Origin: Harmonia axyridis
Taxonomy: Eukaryota > Arthropoda > Insecta > Coleoptera > Coccinellidae
Assembly (NCBI RefSeq): GCF_914767665.1
Contig: NC_059507.1
Coordinates: 12,214,001-12,278,000 of the forward strand
Length of the DNA: 64,000 nucleotides
Direction of reading: 5' to 3'
Positions 1-11,141 of this stretch are shown piece after piece. The position numbers were made by a program, and so were the translations under genes. The first letter of the stretch is position 1; each line of letters starts with the position of its first letter. Under the pieces are notes generated by a model. That model had not been told where the DNA came from, searched no databases, and was given only the letters and a program-made list of their open reading frames with translations.

Positions 1-454
1 TACAGCAAGAAAGGGAATATGTACTTCCTGGCGGCTCTCAAAAGAAAGAAGAAAAAAAAATCCTTACACACCACTGTGTGTCAAGAGAAAAAAAGAAAAG
101 AGACAATGGAATATCAAATTAAACTATCAGATATCAAATAGTAAGATAGAATTACTGATATTCAAAGAAATAAATAGGTAATATTCAATATCTAATATTA
201 AGGTACTCAACCAAAAGTAAAGCCACCAAAAAATATCACACTCACTCTCCACCTGTTTTCAATCAGTCCTCAAAATCAAAAAGTAATCCTCTTTCAGCTG
301 AAAACTGAAAAATTCCCATATTGAACGGCAATCTCCGCGCACTCTCTGTATCAAATATGAGAATCGATAGTGTTCGATAAATTACATCGGGGATCAGTGG
401 CGTCTCTTAAACATGAGCTGGGCAAAATTATATACTGTCCGTTGAATCGTTACA
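1..454 (-). repeat. 3' LTR of the Gypsy element, cut by the window edge
   Basis: Bases 1-454 match 6770-7221 almost perfectly. On the minus strand the LTR starts TGTAACG at 454. About 1.09 kb of this LTR should lie left of the window, judged from the 1542-bp partner. Confidence 0.93.
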
Positions 455-467
455 CACCACCCCAACT
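455..467 (-). other. polypurine tract of the Gypsy element
   Basis: Directly inside the 3' LTR the minus strand reads AGTTGGGGTGGTG, a purine-rich run ending at the LTR boundary. This is the expected plus-strand DNA primer site for reverse transcription. Confidence 0.7.
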
Positions 468-885
468 GGGCGAAAAAAATTTGGAAACTTTAGAAGTTTA
501 CAATATTTTTTTTATTTTTTAATTCGCTATACAGCAAAGGAATTGACTTAGGAAGCAACAAATTTAAATCAGACTCAATATTCATAGTACATGAAAAGAT
601 ACAATACAAGGAAAACATTGAGAGATACAGATAGGTAAGATAAATAAGGCATGTAACATAAATCAAAATGATATGAAAAATGCATTGATTCCCAAATATC
701 ATAAATACCGAAGTAATTCAGAATCAACACAACACATCCCTGCTGAATAGTTCATATCATGAAAGCACAAATTTTCCATAAAGGAGCTACCAAAGATAGA
801 TTCTTTCATAACATTGCACCATCCAACAGTAATTCATTATGTATCCACGCATAATACTTGCAATAGAGAAAAATAGAGACAATAT

Positions 886-3800
886 TTATGAGTCATCCGA
901 ATCAGCGCTAAAATACTCCTCCTCAGCCGAATCCGAATCATCATCATAAGATGATTTAAGATCTTTAATGTGCCAACGACCCAAATCGTTACCATCCACG
1001 TCCTTAAGCTCGTATACCAAATCTGAAACAACCCTAGTAATAATGCAAGGCAAATATTTAGGAGCTAATTTCGCAGAATAATTATTAGCCGCTGAAGACA
1101 AAGTTACATTTCTTTTCCAGACTTTATCGCCGACATAAAATCTTACTTTTCGTTTTCTTAAATTGTATTGATGAGCATTTCTAAGATAGGCCTGATGTAA
1201 CTTCTTGCGAATATCTACAAATAATTCTGGCAGTTTCTGCACATCATCAATGCGTTGAGACTTCTCAGATATAGAAATTGTATTATTTTGATTATCAGAA
1301 ATTTTTCCATAGAAATCTCCAGTAACGGGAATATTTCTAGCGAAATTAAGGAAAGCCGGAGAATAACCCGTGACATCATGTTTCGCCAACCTGATGGCCT
1401 GAGCCACTTTAAATATAGAAGAATCCCAGGTTTTATGATTTTCATGAATATAACACCGAATTGAGGTTACAATAACTTTGTTGACTCTTTCCGTGAAATT
1501 TACTTGGGGATGGTATTTAGCATTATACCAAATTTTCTGAACACGATAAGTTTCCATCAACTTCTTGAACTCTTTACTGACAATTTGGCTTCCATTATCG
1601 ACAATAAAAATCTGCGGTACACCGTAAATAAGAAATACATTATTTTCTATGAACTTGAGAATACTCTTAGAGGTAGCCTTTAACATGGGGTGTACTAACA
1701 CGAATTTGGTGAACCAATCGACAACTACCAAGACATACTGGTTACCATTTTTAGATCTTGGGTATGGACCCAACAAATCAGCAGAGATACATTGAAATGG
1801 AAAATTAATATTCTTGTAAGAACCCATGTGACCAGCTAGGGGTAAATTTGAACTTTTACACGCAGCACAAACAGGACATTTTCTTACATATTTATACACA
1901 TCTTTCCTAATTTTTGGCCAGTAATATAATTCAGATATTCGAGCTAGCGTTTTCGATATCCCTAAATGACCTGAAGTTTCTTTATCATGATAAAATTGGA
2001 GAATCTCATGTCGATTGGCTGAAGGCACAACGATTTTCCAATCGGTCAAATTACTGACAATAGTATTTCGTGATACAATATGTTTATAAAGTATTTCATT
2101 CTCGACACGAAATGAAGGATAAAGTTCGGGATCCTTTTGAACTTTCTCAACCATCGATTTATACCACTTATCTGGTTGAAAATGAGAAACATCAATAACA
2201 GATATATCAGCTACCGAACGAGATAATGCATCGGCCACTACGTTTAAAGAACCTTTTCGATGTTTAATAGTGAAATCGAATTGAGAAAGTTTAACTGCCC
2301 ATCTAGTCAAACGTCCTGATGGGTTTGAAAGGTTATGAAGATATATAAGAGAAGCATGATCCGTTTCTATCGTGAATTTCGTACCTTCTACATAACTTCG
2401 AAATTTTTCGATACCAAAAATGACCGCTAGGAGTTCTTTTTCTGTGACGGTATATTTACGTTGACAAGCTGTAAGTGTCTTACTTGCGTAAGCTACTGGA
2501 TGTTCTACGCCATCACATTCTTGGTATAAAATTGCACCTACGCCGGTATCAGAAGCATCACACTGAATGACGAAGGGTTTTGAAAAATCAGGGCTGGCTA
2601 ATACTGGTGCAGAAACTAGGCGAGACTTTATTTCGTTGAAAGCTACTTCGGCTTCCGGAGTCCAGACTATCGGTTGTCCTTTCTTCCTACCATGTAAGAG
2701 ATCTGAAATTGGGGAACAAATAGATGAAAAATCCCTAATGAAACGACGGTACCAACTGACAAGACCTATTAGACGTTTAATTTCAGTTGTATTTTTAGGA
2801 GTTGGATAATTCACTATCGCGGAAACCTTTTCTGGATCAGTTCGTAAACCATGTTCATCAACTACAAAACCGAGATAGACAAGAGATGGACGACAAAATT
2901 CACATTTATTTAAGTTTACAGTAAGATTAGCATTCTTAAGTCGCTGATATACTTCCTCCAAAACTTTGATGTGGAGTTCAAATGTAGGAGTAGCTATAAT
3001 TATATCGTCGAGATAAACGAAACAATACGACGCTAAATCAGGTCCTATTACCTTATCCATTAAACGAGTCATTGCTTTTGGACTATTCTTTAATCCAAAC
3101 GGACAAACAACAAATTCAAACAAACCACGTCCATGCACTGCAAAAGCGGTTTTCGCACAGGAAGATTTATCTAACGGTATTTGGAAAAAAGCTTTCGTTA
3201 AGTCAATTGATGAGAGATATTTAGCATCCCTTAGTTTATTAAGTATACCATCTATTAGAGGCATAGGATACGTATCATCCACTGTTACTTCATTTAACTT
3301 TCTACCGTCAAAACATACGCGATATTCCCCCGAACGTTTTGGAACTAACCATAAAGGGCTACACCAAGGAGATTGAGAAGGTTGAATTACTTTAAGTTTT
3401 AACATTTCGTCGATTTCTTTATTTAAATGAGTCTGCATAGCAGGAGATAAGGGATATTGTCGTTGGACAATAGGTTCAGCATTTCCGGTGTCGATATGAT
3501 GAGTTATTAAGGGAGTACGACCTATCCTATCTTTAGGAGCGATATATTCGAAACATTTTATTATATTCTGAAGATCATTTTTCTGAGAAGGTGTTAATTT
3601 AGAAAATGGTTGAATGGCATTGATTGTACACACGGAGGAATCGAGAAAATAGGAAAGATCTGAAAACCTAACCTCAATACCGAACAATTTGAAGAAATCC
3701 ATTCCTAAAATGAGATTATGAGTAACAGATGGAATTATTAAAATTTTTAACTGCCTCACGACACCTTCAAGTGAAATAGGAACCAAAATATACCCTAGGA

Positions 3801-4185
3801 AATCTTGAGGTTTACCATCAGCAGTTGTAACATTAATTGGGGACTCATACTGTATCGGAATATTATATCTTTGAAGAAGAGCAAACCCTGCGGAACCTAA
3901 AATAGAAGATGTGCTGCCAGTATCGGCGAGAGCGAGAATTTTCTGATCAAAGACTTCGACATTGAGATAAGGGCGGTTATCGTTAGGTTTCATGACGAAA
4001 AGAGGATTCATATTTACAGAGGATGGGTGAGATGATGAAAGTTTTACTGGTTCTGAGTGTTTTTTCTCCCCTTCGATTGGGTTGAAGTGTGACTGGCTGA
4101 TGGCCGATATACTGAACTTTTGGTTTCTCGACTGGTGACGACGTTCAGTTTTTCGCCACCCCGATTCACGTTTTTTGAATTGCAA
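886..4185 (-). CDS. pol: Gypsy pol polyprotein (protease-RT-RNase H-integrase)
   Basis: This is an uninterrupted frame of 1099 residues. The protease active site DTGS is at about 88-91. Reverse transcriptase carries YLDD at 391-394 and a typical SIDLTKAFFQIPL block near 326. RNase H has CDAS (D543) and a TDH at about 608-610. Integrase shows an HHCC finger (H733, H740, C770, C773) followed by D803, D863 and E899, a DD35E spacing. The acidic C-terminus shows no chromodomain. The frame overlaps the 3' end of gag by about 140 bases in another frame, as expected if pol is made by ribosomal frameshifting, so the AUG at 4185 is probably not the true start. All catalytic residues I could check are present, so pol looks intact although gag is not. 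Confidence 0.93.
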   Translation of the reverse strand: MQFKKRESGWRKTERRHQSRNQKFSISAISQSHFNPIEGEKKHSEPVKLSSSHPSSVNMNPLFVMKPNDNRPYLNVEVFDQKILALADTGSTSSILGSAGFALLQRYNIPIQYESPINVTTADGKPQDFLGYILVPISLEGVVRQLKILIIPSVTHNLILGMDFFKLFGIEVRFSDLSYFLDSSVCTINAIQPFSKLTPSQKNDLQNIIKCFEYIAPKDRIGRTPLITHHIDTGNAEPIVQRQYPLSPAMQTHLNKEIDEMLKLKVIQPSQSPWCSPLWLVPKRSGEYRVCFDGRKLNEVTVDDTYPMPLIDGILNKLRDAKYLSSIDLTKAFFQIPLDKSSCAKTAFAVHGRGLFEFVVCPFGLKNSPKAMTRLMDKVIGPDLASYCFVYLDDIIIATPTFELHIKVLEEVYQRLKNANLTVNLNKCEFCRPSLVYLGFVVDEHGLRTDPEKVSAIVNYPTPKNTTEIKRLIGLVSWYRRFIRDFSSICSPISDLLHGRKKGQPIVWTPEAEVAFNEIKSRLVSAPVLASPDFSKPFVIQCDASDTGVGAILYQECDGVEHPVAYASKTLTACQRKYTVTEKELLAVIFGIEKFRSYVEGTKFTIETDHASLIYLHNLSNPSGRLTRWAVKLSQFDFTIKHRKGSLNVVADALSRSVADISVIDVSHFQPDKWYKSMVEKVQKDPELYPSFRVENEILYKHIVSRNTIVSNLTDWKIVVPSANRHEILQFYHDKETSGHLGISKTLARISELYYWPKIRKDVYKYVRKCPVCAACKSSNLPLAGHMGSYKNINFPFQCISADLLGPYPRSKNGNQYVLVVVDWFTKFVLVHPMLKATSKSILKFIENNVFLIYGVPQIFIVDNGSQIVSKEFKKLMETYRVQKIWYNAKYHPQVNFTERVNKVIVTSIRCYIHENHKTWDSSIFKVAQAIRLAKHDVTGYSPAFLNFARNIPVTGDFYGKISDNQNNTISISEKSQRIDDVQKLPELFVDIRKKLHQAYLRNAHQYNLRKRKVRFYVGDKVWKRNVTLSSAANNYSAKLAPKYLPCIITRVVSDLVYELKDVDGNDLGRWHIKDLKSSYDDDSDSAEEEYFSADSDDS

Positions 4186-5413
4186 CTATTACACCTAGAT
4201 TTAACGGTATTTCTTAGACCACAACCATAACAAAAAACAGTTCTAGGTTTTCGACATTGAGGATAATTATGACCAGTTAAACCACAGTTCCAACATCGAC
4301 AATTAGATACTATAGATATATTAGTGGAGATATTATTTTTTCGGAAATTTGGTCGGTGACTTGGGGATGAAAAGTTTGATTCAGGCAAGGGTCTGCTGAG
4401 ATCTGGTTCCAATAGGCCAGCATCATGATTCGAAGGGGCTCTGTAGCGATCAGCCCATATTCGAGACTCTTCCAACTTCTTGCAAAGTTCAGACAACTCA
4501 CTCACAGTCTAGGGACTATACAACGCTAAACCTGAAAAATAAAAAGGCAACAAATTTCGGCGAATTTTCCTAACCCTGATCTCCTCATCTGGCTTGACAG
4601 TTAATCTGTTAAAAAGACCCTCCATTGAAGAAATATACAAAGAAACTCGCTCATTACAACCTTGAGTTCTGGAATTGATTTCTTGCTCTAAATCTTCTTC
4701 ATAAAAGTATGGAAGGAAATCTTTTTTCAACTCCTTGACCAATTCACCCCAATTTTGAAACTTGCATCTATTATTCACAAACCACGTCCACGCAGAACCT
4801 CTGAACAGATCGCAAGCAGACTGAAATAACTCCTGTTCGGACACACCTCTAGCTTGTCTCAATAGTTCCACCTTTTCCAAGAATGAAGTAACTGACTCAT
4901 CCTTAACAGAACCTGTGAAATAAATATTCCATTTATAGGGAGGAACGAACCTACTATTCGAAGGACTAGCATAGTTGACAGGAGCATTCTTCTGAGTTGG
5001 AGTAGAAGTTCTAGCTGGAGAAATTTTTAAATCGAGATCTGCCTCTAACTCTAACACCTCATACTGAATTTCCTTCTTTGCCAAGATTTCGGCATCCTCC
5101 TCAGCAACAAGCATGGCCAAACGATTCGACAAATGAGCTAAACGACTCGATACTCTATGAAAGATAGGATCATCTTTAGTTCCACCGAATTTAGAAATAA
5201 TATCTTTGAGATCTTTAATAGTTTCCTTCATTTCAGTTACATCCTGGTCATGAGTATAGGGATTTGTTACGATATAAAACTACGATTTGCCTTTTCTTGG
5301 CTCAGAAGCCCTCTCAAAACTTTCCTCTTACTTTCAACATCGGCAGTTGGTTCAACGCCGCGAATTTTAATTTCATAGACCAGTTCATAGGCCTTCAAAT
5401 GATTGGGATTCAT
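4044..5413 (-). pseudogene. gag: Gypsy gag, broken by a frameshift and a stop codon
   Basis: Three pieces in two frames encode a capsid/nucleocapsid protein. An N-terminal piece starts at the ATG at 5413 and contains the motif YEIKIRG common in insect Gypsy Gag proteins; it stops after about 48 codons near 5270. The central capsid piece (4509-5231) is in another frame, so a small indel lies near 5270. It ends at a TAG (4509-4511), after which the same frame runs open to 4044. That last part holds two zinc-knuckle-like motifs, CWNCGLTGHNYPQC and a degenerate one lacking the histidine. Because a single point change would explain the TAG, gag seems recently inactivated. Any mobility of this copy would need Gag supplied by another copy. 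Confidence 0.85.
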
Positions 5414-5659
5414 ACTTTATCAAATTATAGAAATCAGTAACGCAAATTAGTGTAAAAAAGCGAAAATATAAAATAAGAAAAGTGAATTTAAAGAGAAAGA
5501 TGGTCGTTCAATATGGTATAGAAATGTGAATACGAAAAAATATTAATACTGAATAACAATGTACCAAATTCCGTCGGATCAAATGTATAACAAAAAAAAT
5601 CCACTCAGCAAGATTTAGAAGAGAAAAAAAATTATGTCAAGCCAACGCACCCTTTGAGG

Positions 5660-5677
5660 GCCCCACGTTGGGCGCCA
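5660..5677 (-). other. primer binding site of the Gypsy element
   Basis: Three bases inside the 5' LTR the minus strand reads TGGCGCCCAACGTGGGGC. It starts with TGG and has the GC-rich form of a tRNA 3' end complement. I did not assign the tRNA. Confidence 0.75.
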
Positions 5678-5679
5678 AT

Positions 5680-7221
5680 TGTGTAAAGTGAAATCACACG
5701 TATGCCTGTCGGCTGCTCAGTTGATACGGTGAGGGTGTGGGCACCAAATGAACTTGTTAACTTGAACAATTAATTGTTGGGCGCCAGGCTTACTGAAGTG
5801 AACCAAATTTCATAAAAATGAAATTTCTCAAAAAAAATATTAATAGAGATGATAAAAAAAAAATGAAGTTAAGTAAGAGAAACGGGAGATAGATAAGAGA
5901 GATCTTGCTTAGTGGTAAGAAATAAAACGAATTAAATTTTACAAATATATTAAAACTATTTGAAAAAAAATATTGCTGAAGGCTGAGAAAAAAAATAAAT
6001 TCAGAATTTCCAAAAAAAATATTGCTGAAGGCTGAGAAAAAAATTAATTCAGAATTTACAAAAAAATATTGCTGAAGGCTGAAAAAAAATAAACTCAGAA
6101 CATTTACAAATGATGAAAATTTCACTGATCTTACAATTCGGATATTAAGTCTCTAGACAGAATTTGGAATAAGTAGGTTATCGAAAGATGAATTTTGATA
6201 TCTCACGTGGTAGATCTTGTTTCTCAATTTTGATAGTTGCTTGATATCAGAATATTGCTCTTGGATCGAAGTGGTGAAAAGAAATTCAAATCTCGGGTTC
6301 CAATTTGGTGGATGCTCGCCTGAAGTGAAACTCCCCACTTCAACGGCACTTGCAGTATTTCGTCCCAATATTAAATGAAGGTTTCTGTGTAACCTTGATC
6401 GGGATGCAGATTCAGTGCAGCCTGGTTAGGAACTTGTACGGAAATTGTGGAATCTTCTTCGTATCAAAATGGTTGCTTGAGCATGCGTGGAGAGAAAAAT
6501 TCAGGAAATTAGATTTGTACAATTGTCAGAGATAAAAATGTTCTGGTTGAATTTAGAAAAATAGTATCAAAAGTATTGTATGAAATTTGGAATTGACAGA
6601 AATTATAAACTATTTTATAAAAATGAGTTACTTATTGAATACTTTCCGGAAAGTGAAAAAAACTTATGTTATAAGAAACAATTAAATACAAAGAAAAAAA
6701 AGGTACAAATGATCCGAGAGTTATTATAAGAAGGAAATTTATTTGATTTGAATAAAATTTAGAGGTAATTACAGCAAGAAAGGGAATATGTACTTCCTGG
6801 CGGCTCTCAAAAGAAAGAAGAAAAAAAAATCCTTACACACCACTGTGTGTCAAGAGAAAAAAAGAAAAGAGACAATGGAATATCAAATTAAACTATCAGA
6901 TATCAAATAGTAAGATAGAATTACTGATATTCAAAGAAATAAATAGGTAATATTCAATATCTAATATTAAGGTACTCAACCAAACGTAAAGCCACCAAAA
7001 AATATCACTCACTCTCCACCTGTTTTCAATCAGTCCTCAAAATCAAAAAGTAATCCTCTTTCAGCTGAAAACTGAAAAATTCCCATATTGAACGGCAATC
7101 TCCGCGCACTCTCTGTATCAAATATGAGAATCGATAGTGTTCGATAAATTACATCGGGGATCAGTGGCGTCTCTTAAACATGAGCTGGGCAAAATTATAT
7201 ACGGTCCGTTGAATCGTTACA
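5680..7221 (-). repeat. complete 5' LTR of the Gypsy element (1542 bp)
   Basis: On the minus strand the LTR runs TGTAACG...TTTACACA with TG/CA ends. It is bounded inside by the primer binding site and outside by the hAT remnant at 7222. It is long for a Gypsy LTR. The short frames inside it look like chance openings in AT-rich DNA. Confidence 0.88.
5962..6108. repeat. three tandem copies of a ~50-bp unit inside the LTR
   Basis: The block AATATTGCTGAAGGCTGA followed by A-rich sequence and TCAGAA occurs three times at about 50-base spacing. Slippage in an A-rich region would explain it. Confidence 0.8.
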
Positions 7222-7696
7222 ATATTCATTGAAATTTTATTTCACAACGACAAAGAAACATTTCAAGCACTAACTAATGGCTAACATAATCTTGTTTTAA
7301 GGCGTACAAATTCTCTCAATTTTGTTTTATGTCAAAAATGGTCACTTAGAGTACATTTTCTACTGGAAGTTCATTTCTGTATGTGGATTTCAAAGTAGCA
7401 AGGGCAGAAAATCCAATTTCACAAAGATAAGACGTTGAAAAAGGAAAGAAAAACCTTAGCGCTTTGGCTTTCATAACAGAGTAGTCGTTCGGAAGCTCTA
7501 TCCAGAAGTTTGTTAAAGATTAATTGACAAAGTTCGACTTTTGTAAGGTACTTGATGGAATATCTATCAGTTTTTCTTCTTCTTGTAGTGATGGTCCAAT
7601 AGGTCTATTTTCAAATGTAGTGGAATTGTGTAATTTGAATTCCTTCGTCTATGGATAGGGAGAGCAAAATTTTTCGCAACAGTTTGAGAACCGCTG
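7222..7696 (-). mobile_element. hAT-type remnant with ZBED-like transposase C-terminus
   Basis: The minus strand from about 7570 to 7290 can be read as a degenerate protein containing FWIELPNDYSVMKAKAL and then CEIGFSALATLKSTYRNEL. This pattern is typical of the C-terminal part of domesticated or mobile hAT/ZBED proteins. Stops interrupt it. The right end, AGTTTGAGAACCGCTG (7681-7696), is the inverted counterpart of CAGTGTTTCTCAAACTG at 28180 in the paralogous copy, giving matching hAT-style termini. The Gypsy element has displaced the left part in this copy. No function is expected. Confidence 0.7.
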
Positions 7697-8910
7697 ACCT
7701 AAGTCATAAATTCTTTATTAAAGCCAATTTTTTTTCTGTGGGATACTTTCCAACCGTTTCAAGCCATTGCTTCGCTTGAACAGTAATTTTTCTGGCCGAA
7801 AAACAGTGCTTTATTAATAGGTACACGAAAATCGTTTTTATTCATTTTTCGAATAATGATTAATAGGTCGCTGGATCATATCCGGCTCGAAGGACCAAAA
7901 AATGTTGTAGGTACAGAGAGCCACTTCGGCCAGTTAGGACTGTGTTGGCAGACAAAATTAACAATTTTCCTGTTGATAGGAAATTAGCCTATAAAAGGAC
8001 TTACCCAATTTACTGATGTTCTTCTTTTTCCACGACTGGAGGGATTCTTTTTTGTAATGCGATGCGGAATTGTCATAGCGTTATTTATTTGCGTTTAGAA
8101 AAAAAACCCATTCGACTAATGTCAGTTTTGACAATCTTAATCAATTTATAAACTGAAATTTCAGAATGCAGGTGACTGCAGTTATGTGCAGCCGTCCGAA
8201 CATTCGCGTAACTTAACCTTCAATATTTCGTTCCAGACCTAACATCTCAACCTAAGTTCCGAAATTTCGACACGCATACTTTGATGTCTGAAACTAACAA
8301 GAAAAAAGTGGTATAGCTCTGGCGGTTCTATTTTTGCGCCAGGCTTGTGACTTATCGAGTGACGTGTTATTTTATATAGTATACCTATCTTCCCAACAAG
8401 AATTAATTACACCAGATGAATAATTCAAAATTCTCAAAGAGAATAATTTCTTCAATTCTGATGAATAATTCAAAACTGCCATTGTACTGATAAAATAAAG
8501 CGACCTAATCCGTTCCCTCATTCTGACCTCCATCTAATGCCCAATCTAGGGATTGAAGGAAAACATACACGTTAAAATGACTCGCACTTGGAAGAGAGGA
8601 ACGCTCACTGGAATTCATGTGAATTGTTCTATCCGGAATTGTCTGTACGAGAGAGGATATTCATGGTGAGCGTGTTAATGCTGACAGGTAATATTTTGAC
8701 CACTGCGGGTTCCGCAGGCCACAGAAACCATTTGAGATAAGCACTACCGGAAACTCGGATTAATTTGCTGGATATGTTTTGTTTCTGCGGTATGAATGGC
8801 TCTATTGAAATATCGCTTGTTTAAAATTTGTAAAGTTGGGATTTATTCTGATTCTCATCTGGGAGATCGAAGAAAAATAAACCCAAAATTGTGGATTATT
8901 AAATCAATGT
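7697..8910. other. copy-1-specific 1.2-kb stretch without recognisable gene
   Basis: The paralogous locus jumps directly from the hAT remnant (about 28707) to sequence equivalent to 8911, so this stretch is either inserted here or deleted there. I see no long frame, inverted ends or known motif. Confidence 0.6.
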
Positions 8911-9115
8911 TCCACGATTTTTTATACGCGAACTGAGTGCTATACAGTTGACAACTGATCAGTGATGTAACGGAAAACGGCTGAATGTAAATTTGAGGTT
9001 AAAATGTCAACAAAACACGAAGCAGATAGTATTTAGGTATTTTATTCCAGTATTGTTTGTGCAATTCAAAAATTAGATATATCTCCTGAAGTCAGTATGC
9101 AATATGTCAAGATAT

Positions 9116-9417
9116 TCAATGTGATGCAGCAACTTGCTCTATGAAAGCTATAAAGGATAGCGCTCTTTGTAACATCTGAAAAAAATCACTTCAGCTTCCA
9201 ACATGCCTACATATTATCTCATAAATTTAGGTTCGTGTACTCACGAATACTGTACGATACTCACAATTACTAAGAGATTATTATTTAGAGTCACGCTCAG
9301 GCTACTGATAGAGACTGCTTCTTTTGAATGAAATAAAAATATTTGGTAGTTCACCTTGTTCGATCGATTCCATAAAATCCATGGACACTCGCATAGGTCA
9401 CGATGAAGTTTTTCACA
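9116..9417 (-). CDS. odorant receptor alpha1, last two exons
   Basis: The penultimate exon is 9265-9417 (51 codons, acceptor CAG, donor GTGAGT). It contains CEKLHRDLCECPW and FLFHSKEAVSISS, the layout of the conserved OR C-terminal region before the last membrane helix. The last exon is 9116-9175 (acceptor CAG, 19 codons, stop TGA) and encodes most of a short hydrophobic helix, LSFIAFIEQVAASH. Both junctions are phase 0 and fit the upstream exons at 18076-19534. OR proteins are seven-helix subunits of odorant-gated cation channels that act with the co-receptor Orco in sensory neuron membranes. Neither exon has an internal stop. The intron to the next exon upstream is about 8.7 kb of TEs. Confidence 0.82.
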
Positions 9418-9817
9418 CTGAAAGAAATGTTTCTGTCACTCTCATGACTCTTACTTTGTTCGTGTTAGGAATAATTATAATTCAATTACGAGTATGAAGT
9501 TCGAGCTATAGCGAAATATCATTATGCGCGTAAACAAGTTAACATTGGTAACTCCTCTTCATAACGCAACTTTAGGGGTGTCTGGCAGGGGCTAGCAAGT
9601 TTCCTGCAATGGATGACGACTTTTTCAAGTTATCCCGAAGAGAATATAAAAAAATTGAGCTTTTCACTTTCTAAGAATTCAAGGTACCTGTGTAGGGGAC
9701 ATGCACAGAAAAACTTTCAGTCTTGGGCTAGTAGGATTATCTTCTGCATCACTTAAAGTCTATGCAACGTATCTTCAAGCCGAGCATGCGCCAGTGACCG
9801 AATGAATGGTAGACTTA
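9418..9817. other. intron start of alpha1, shared with alpha2
   Basis: This stretch matches 29215-29612 closely. The plus-strand frame seen there in copy 2 is disrupted here, so it is unlikely to be coding. Confidence 0.6.
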
Positions 9818-10281
9818 GAGCGCGTTCACATGACAAGCGCTCGACGCGCGTTGAATGAGGGCTGGATAATTGGATACCGTTCACATGGTACGCGCTTGCC
9901 AAGCGCTGAACGCGCGTTGCCGCAACGGCCCATATTCAGTTTGAATTCTACATTTTGGTTTGGATCTTGATTCAGTATGAGATTTAGGTGAAACTTAAAC
10001 AACTTTTTTAAGTTTTGATAGGTAATTATAGATCGAATATTTTCTGTTATTCATCAAATAAAACTGAAGAACTGGCTTTTTACTGAGCCGTTTTTGAAAA
10101 ACTATTGAAAACATGTATTTCAGTGACAAAACATTCATTTTATGGAAATAGAACTAGAGTAACTTTTTCTAGTTACATAGTAGCATATCTTTCAAGACAG
10201 AGAAATTCCAGCATCCGTTGGCAACCTCGTCGACTTTCTTTGTAGCGTAGTGTTCAACTACTGAATTAGTACCTAAAAAGG

Positions 10282-10560
10282 GGTGGAAAAACCCCTGGAT
10301 CCCTAGGGATGTCAATGATTTTTTACAGTTTATACACATCGCTAAAAGTAATCTACATTCTAAATATGGTTATGCTCGGACGCGTACTTCCGGTAATACG
10401 AATTTTCGAAGTTTAAGGGTTGAAAAAACTAGCCCTGGATCCCAAGGGAAGTCAATAATTTTTTCACAGTTTATTATATCGCTAATAGTAATCTACATGC
10501 CAAATATGGTTATGCTCCGACGCGTACTTCCGGAGATACGAATTTTTCAAATTAGACAGA
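10282..10560. repeat. two tandem copies of a ~140-bp unit
   Basis: CCTGGATCC near 10295 begins a block ending with GACGCGTACTTCCGG. The same block recurs 140 bases later with scattered changes. It lies inside the PIF/Harbinger-type element. Confidence 0.8.
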
Positions 10561-10651
10561 TGATAATTTGAATAAAAACGTTGCTAAAATATCCCGATGT
10601 CTCTAGAAAATCAATATTTCCTCCAACGGATACTCTGAATACAGTTGTTTA

Positions 10652-10870
10652 AAGTTCTTCAATAGACTGCCTAATGAAATCAAAGAAATAAATAATTATA
10701 AACCATTTAAAAAAAAGATATTTAATTTATTGTTAAATTTAGAACCATATAGTATAGAAGATTTCTGCTGTTAAGTGGTAGGTGAATGTTATTTTGATAC
10801 TATTTCTCTTCATTTGTATTTGTTCTACGTGTATCTCATGATTTCTAAATAAAGAGCTATTATCATTTTT
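10652..10870 (+). mobile_element. 5'-truncated non-LTR retrotransposon 3' end
   Basis: The frame 10652-10774 reads FFNRLPNEIKEINNYKPFKK and ends EPYSIEDFCC before a TAA. This is the usual last segment of CR1-group ORF2 proteins, and a similar tail occurs at 32782-33110. An AATAAA (about 10849) and ATTATC-like repeats follow. It is nested in the PIF/Harbinger-type element and lacks any RT domain. Confidence 0.7.
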
Positions 10871-11141
10871 ATGTGTTCACATAATACATTTTTTTCTTCA
10901 TTATAGCATCTCCTTCACAGGATATGATGACGAGTTCTTCCCAAGCCCGTCTCCTTGAGTTTTTATCTGAATATACACTACTTGTCATGTCGCATATTAC
11001 AGGACAATTCTCAATTTCATCTATGAATAATTCGGTATTAGGACCGTCCGGTTCCATTTTGAAATATTTCTGACCGAACGGATCGAAGGAAAATACGTAA
11101 ATACGTCTCTGGCATCTATCAGCTCGTGCAAGCGCGCTCAT
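10869..11141 (-). pseudogene. MADF-domain fragment of the PIF/Harbinger element
   Basis: The 90-codon frame contains FIDEIENCPVICDMTSS, then YSDKNSRRRAWEEL. This is the core of a MADF (Myb/SANT-like) domain: acidic helix, CPVxxD, YSDK, and AWEEL. PIF/Harbinger transposons usually encode a second protein with such a DNA-binding domain, which agrees with the 3-bp target duplication. The first 30 codons and the tail look unrelated, so this is a fragment rather than a working gene. Confidence 0.6.

Larger units (their letters stand above)
1..7221 (-). mobile_element. Ty3/Gypsy LTR retrotransposon, nearly complete
   Basis: The element is bounded by direct repeats and reads right to left: 5' LTR (5680-7221), primer binding site, gag, pol, purine tract, 3' LTR (454 down to the window edge). 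The protein order protease, reverse transcriptase, RNase H, integrase is that of Ty3/Gypsy. No env-like frame lies between the end of pol (886) and the purine tract; 468-885 looks non-coding. The two LTRs differ at about three places over the 454 shared bases (two substitutions and one 2-base indel), so insertion was recent. It lies inside a hAT remnant whose uninterrupted paralogue is at 28180-28707. The left target flank is outside the window, so the target duplication cannot be read. Confidence 0.93.

Noticed and set aside
490..702. 70-codon minus-strand frame downstream of pol
   Set aside because: Hydrophobic AT-rich frame without signal-peptide logic or Env motifs; likely chance opening in the 3' non-coding part of the Gypsy element.
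5790..6125. 111-codon Phe/Ser-rich minus-strand frame
   Set aside because: Product of the A/T-rich tandem repeats in the LTR, not a protein.
6153..6535. Short frames on both strands in the LTR
   Set aside because: Overlapping chance openings without family motifs.
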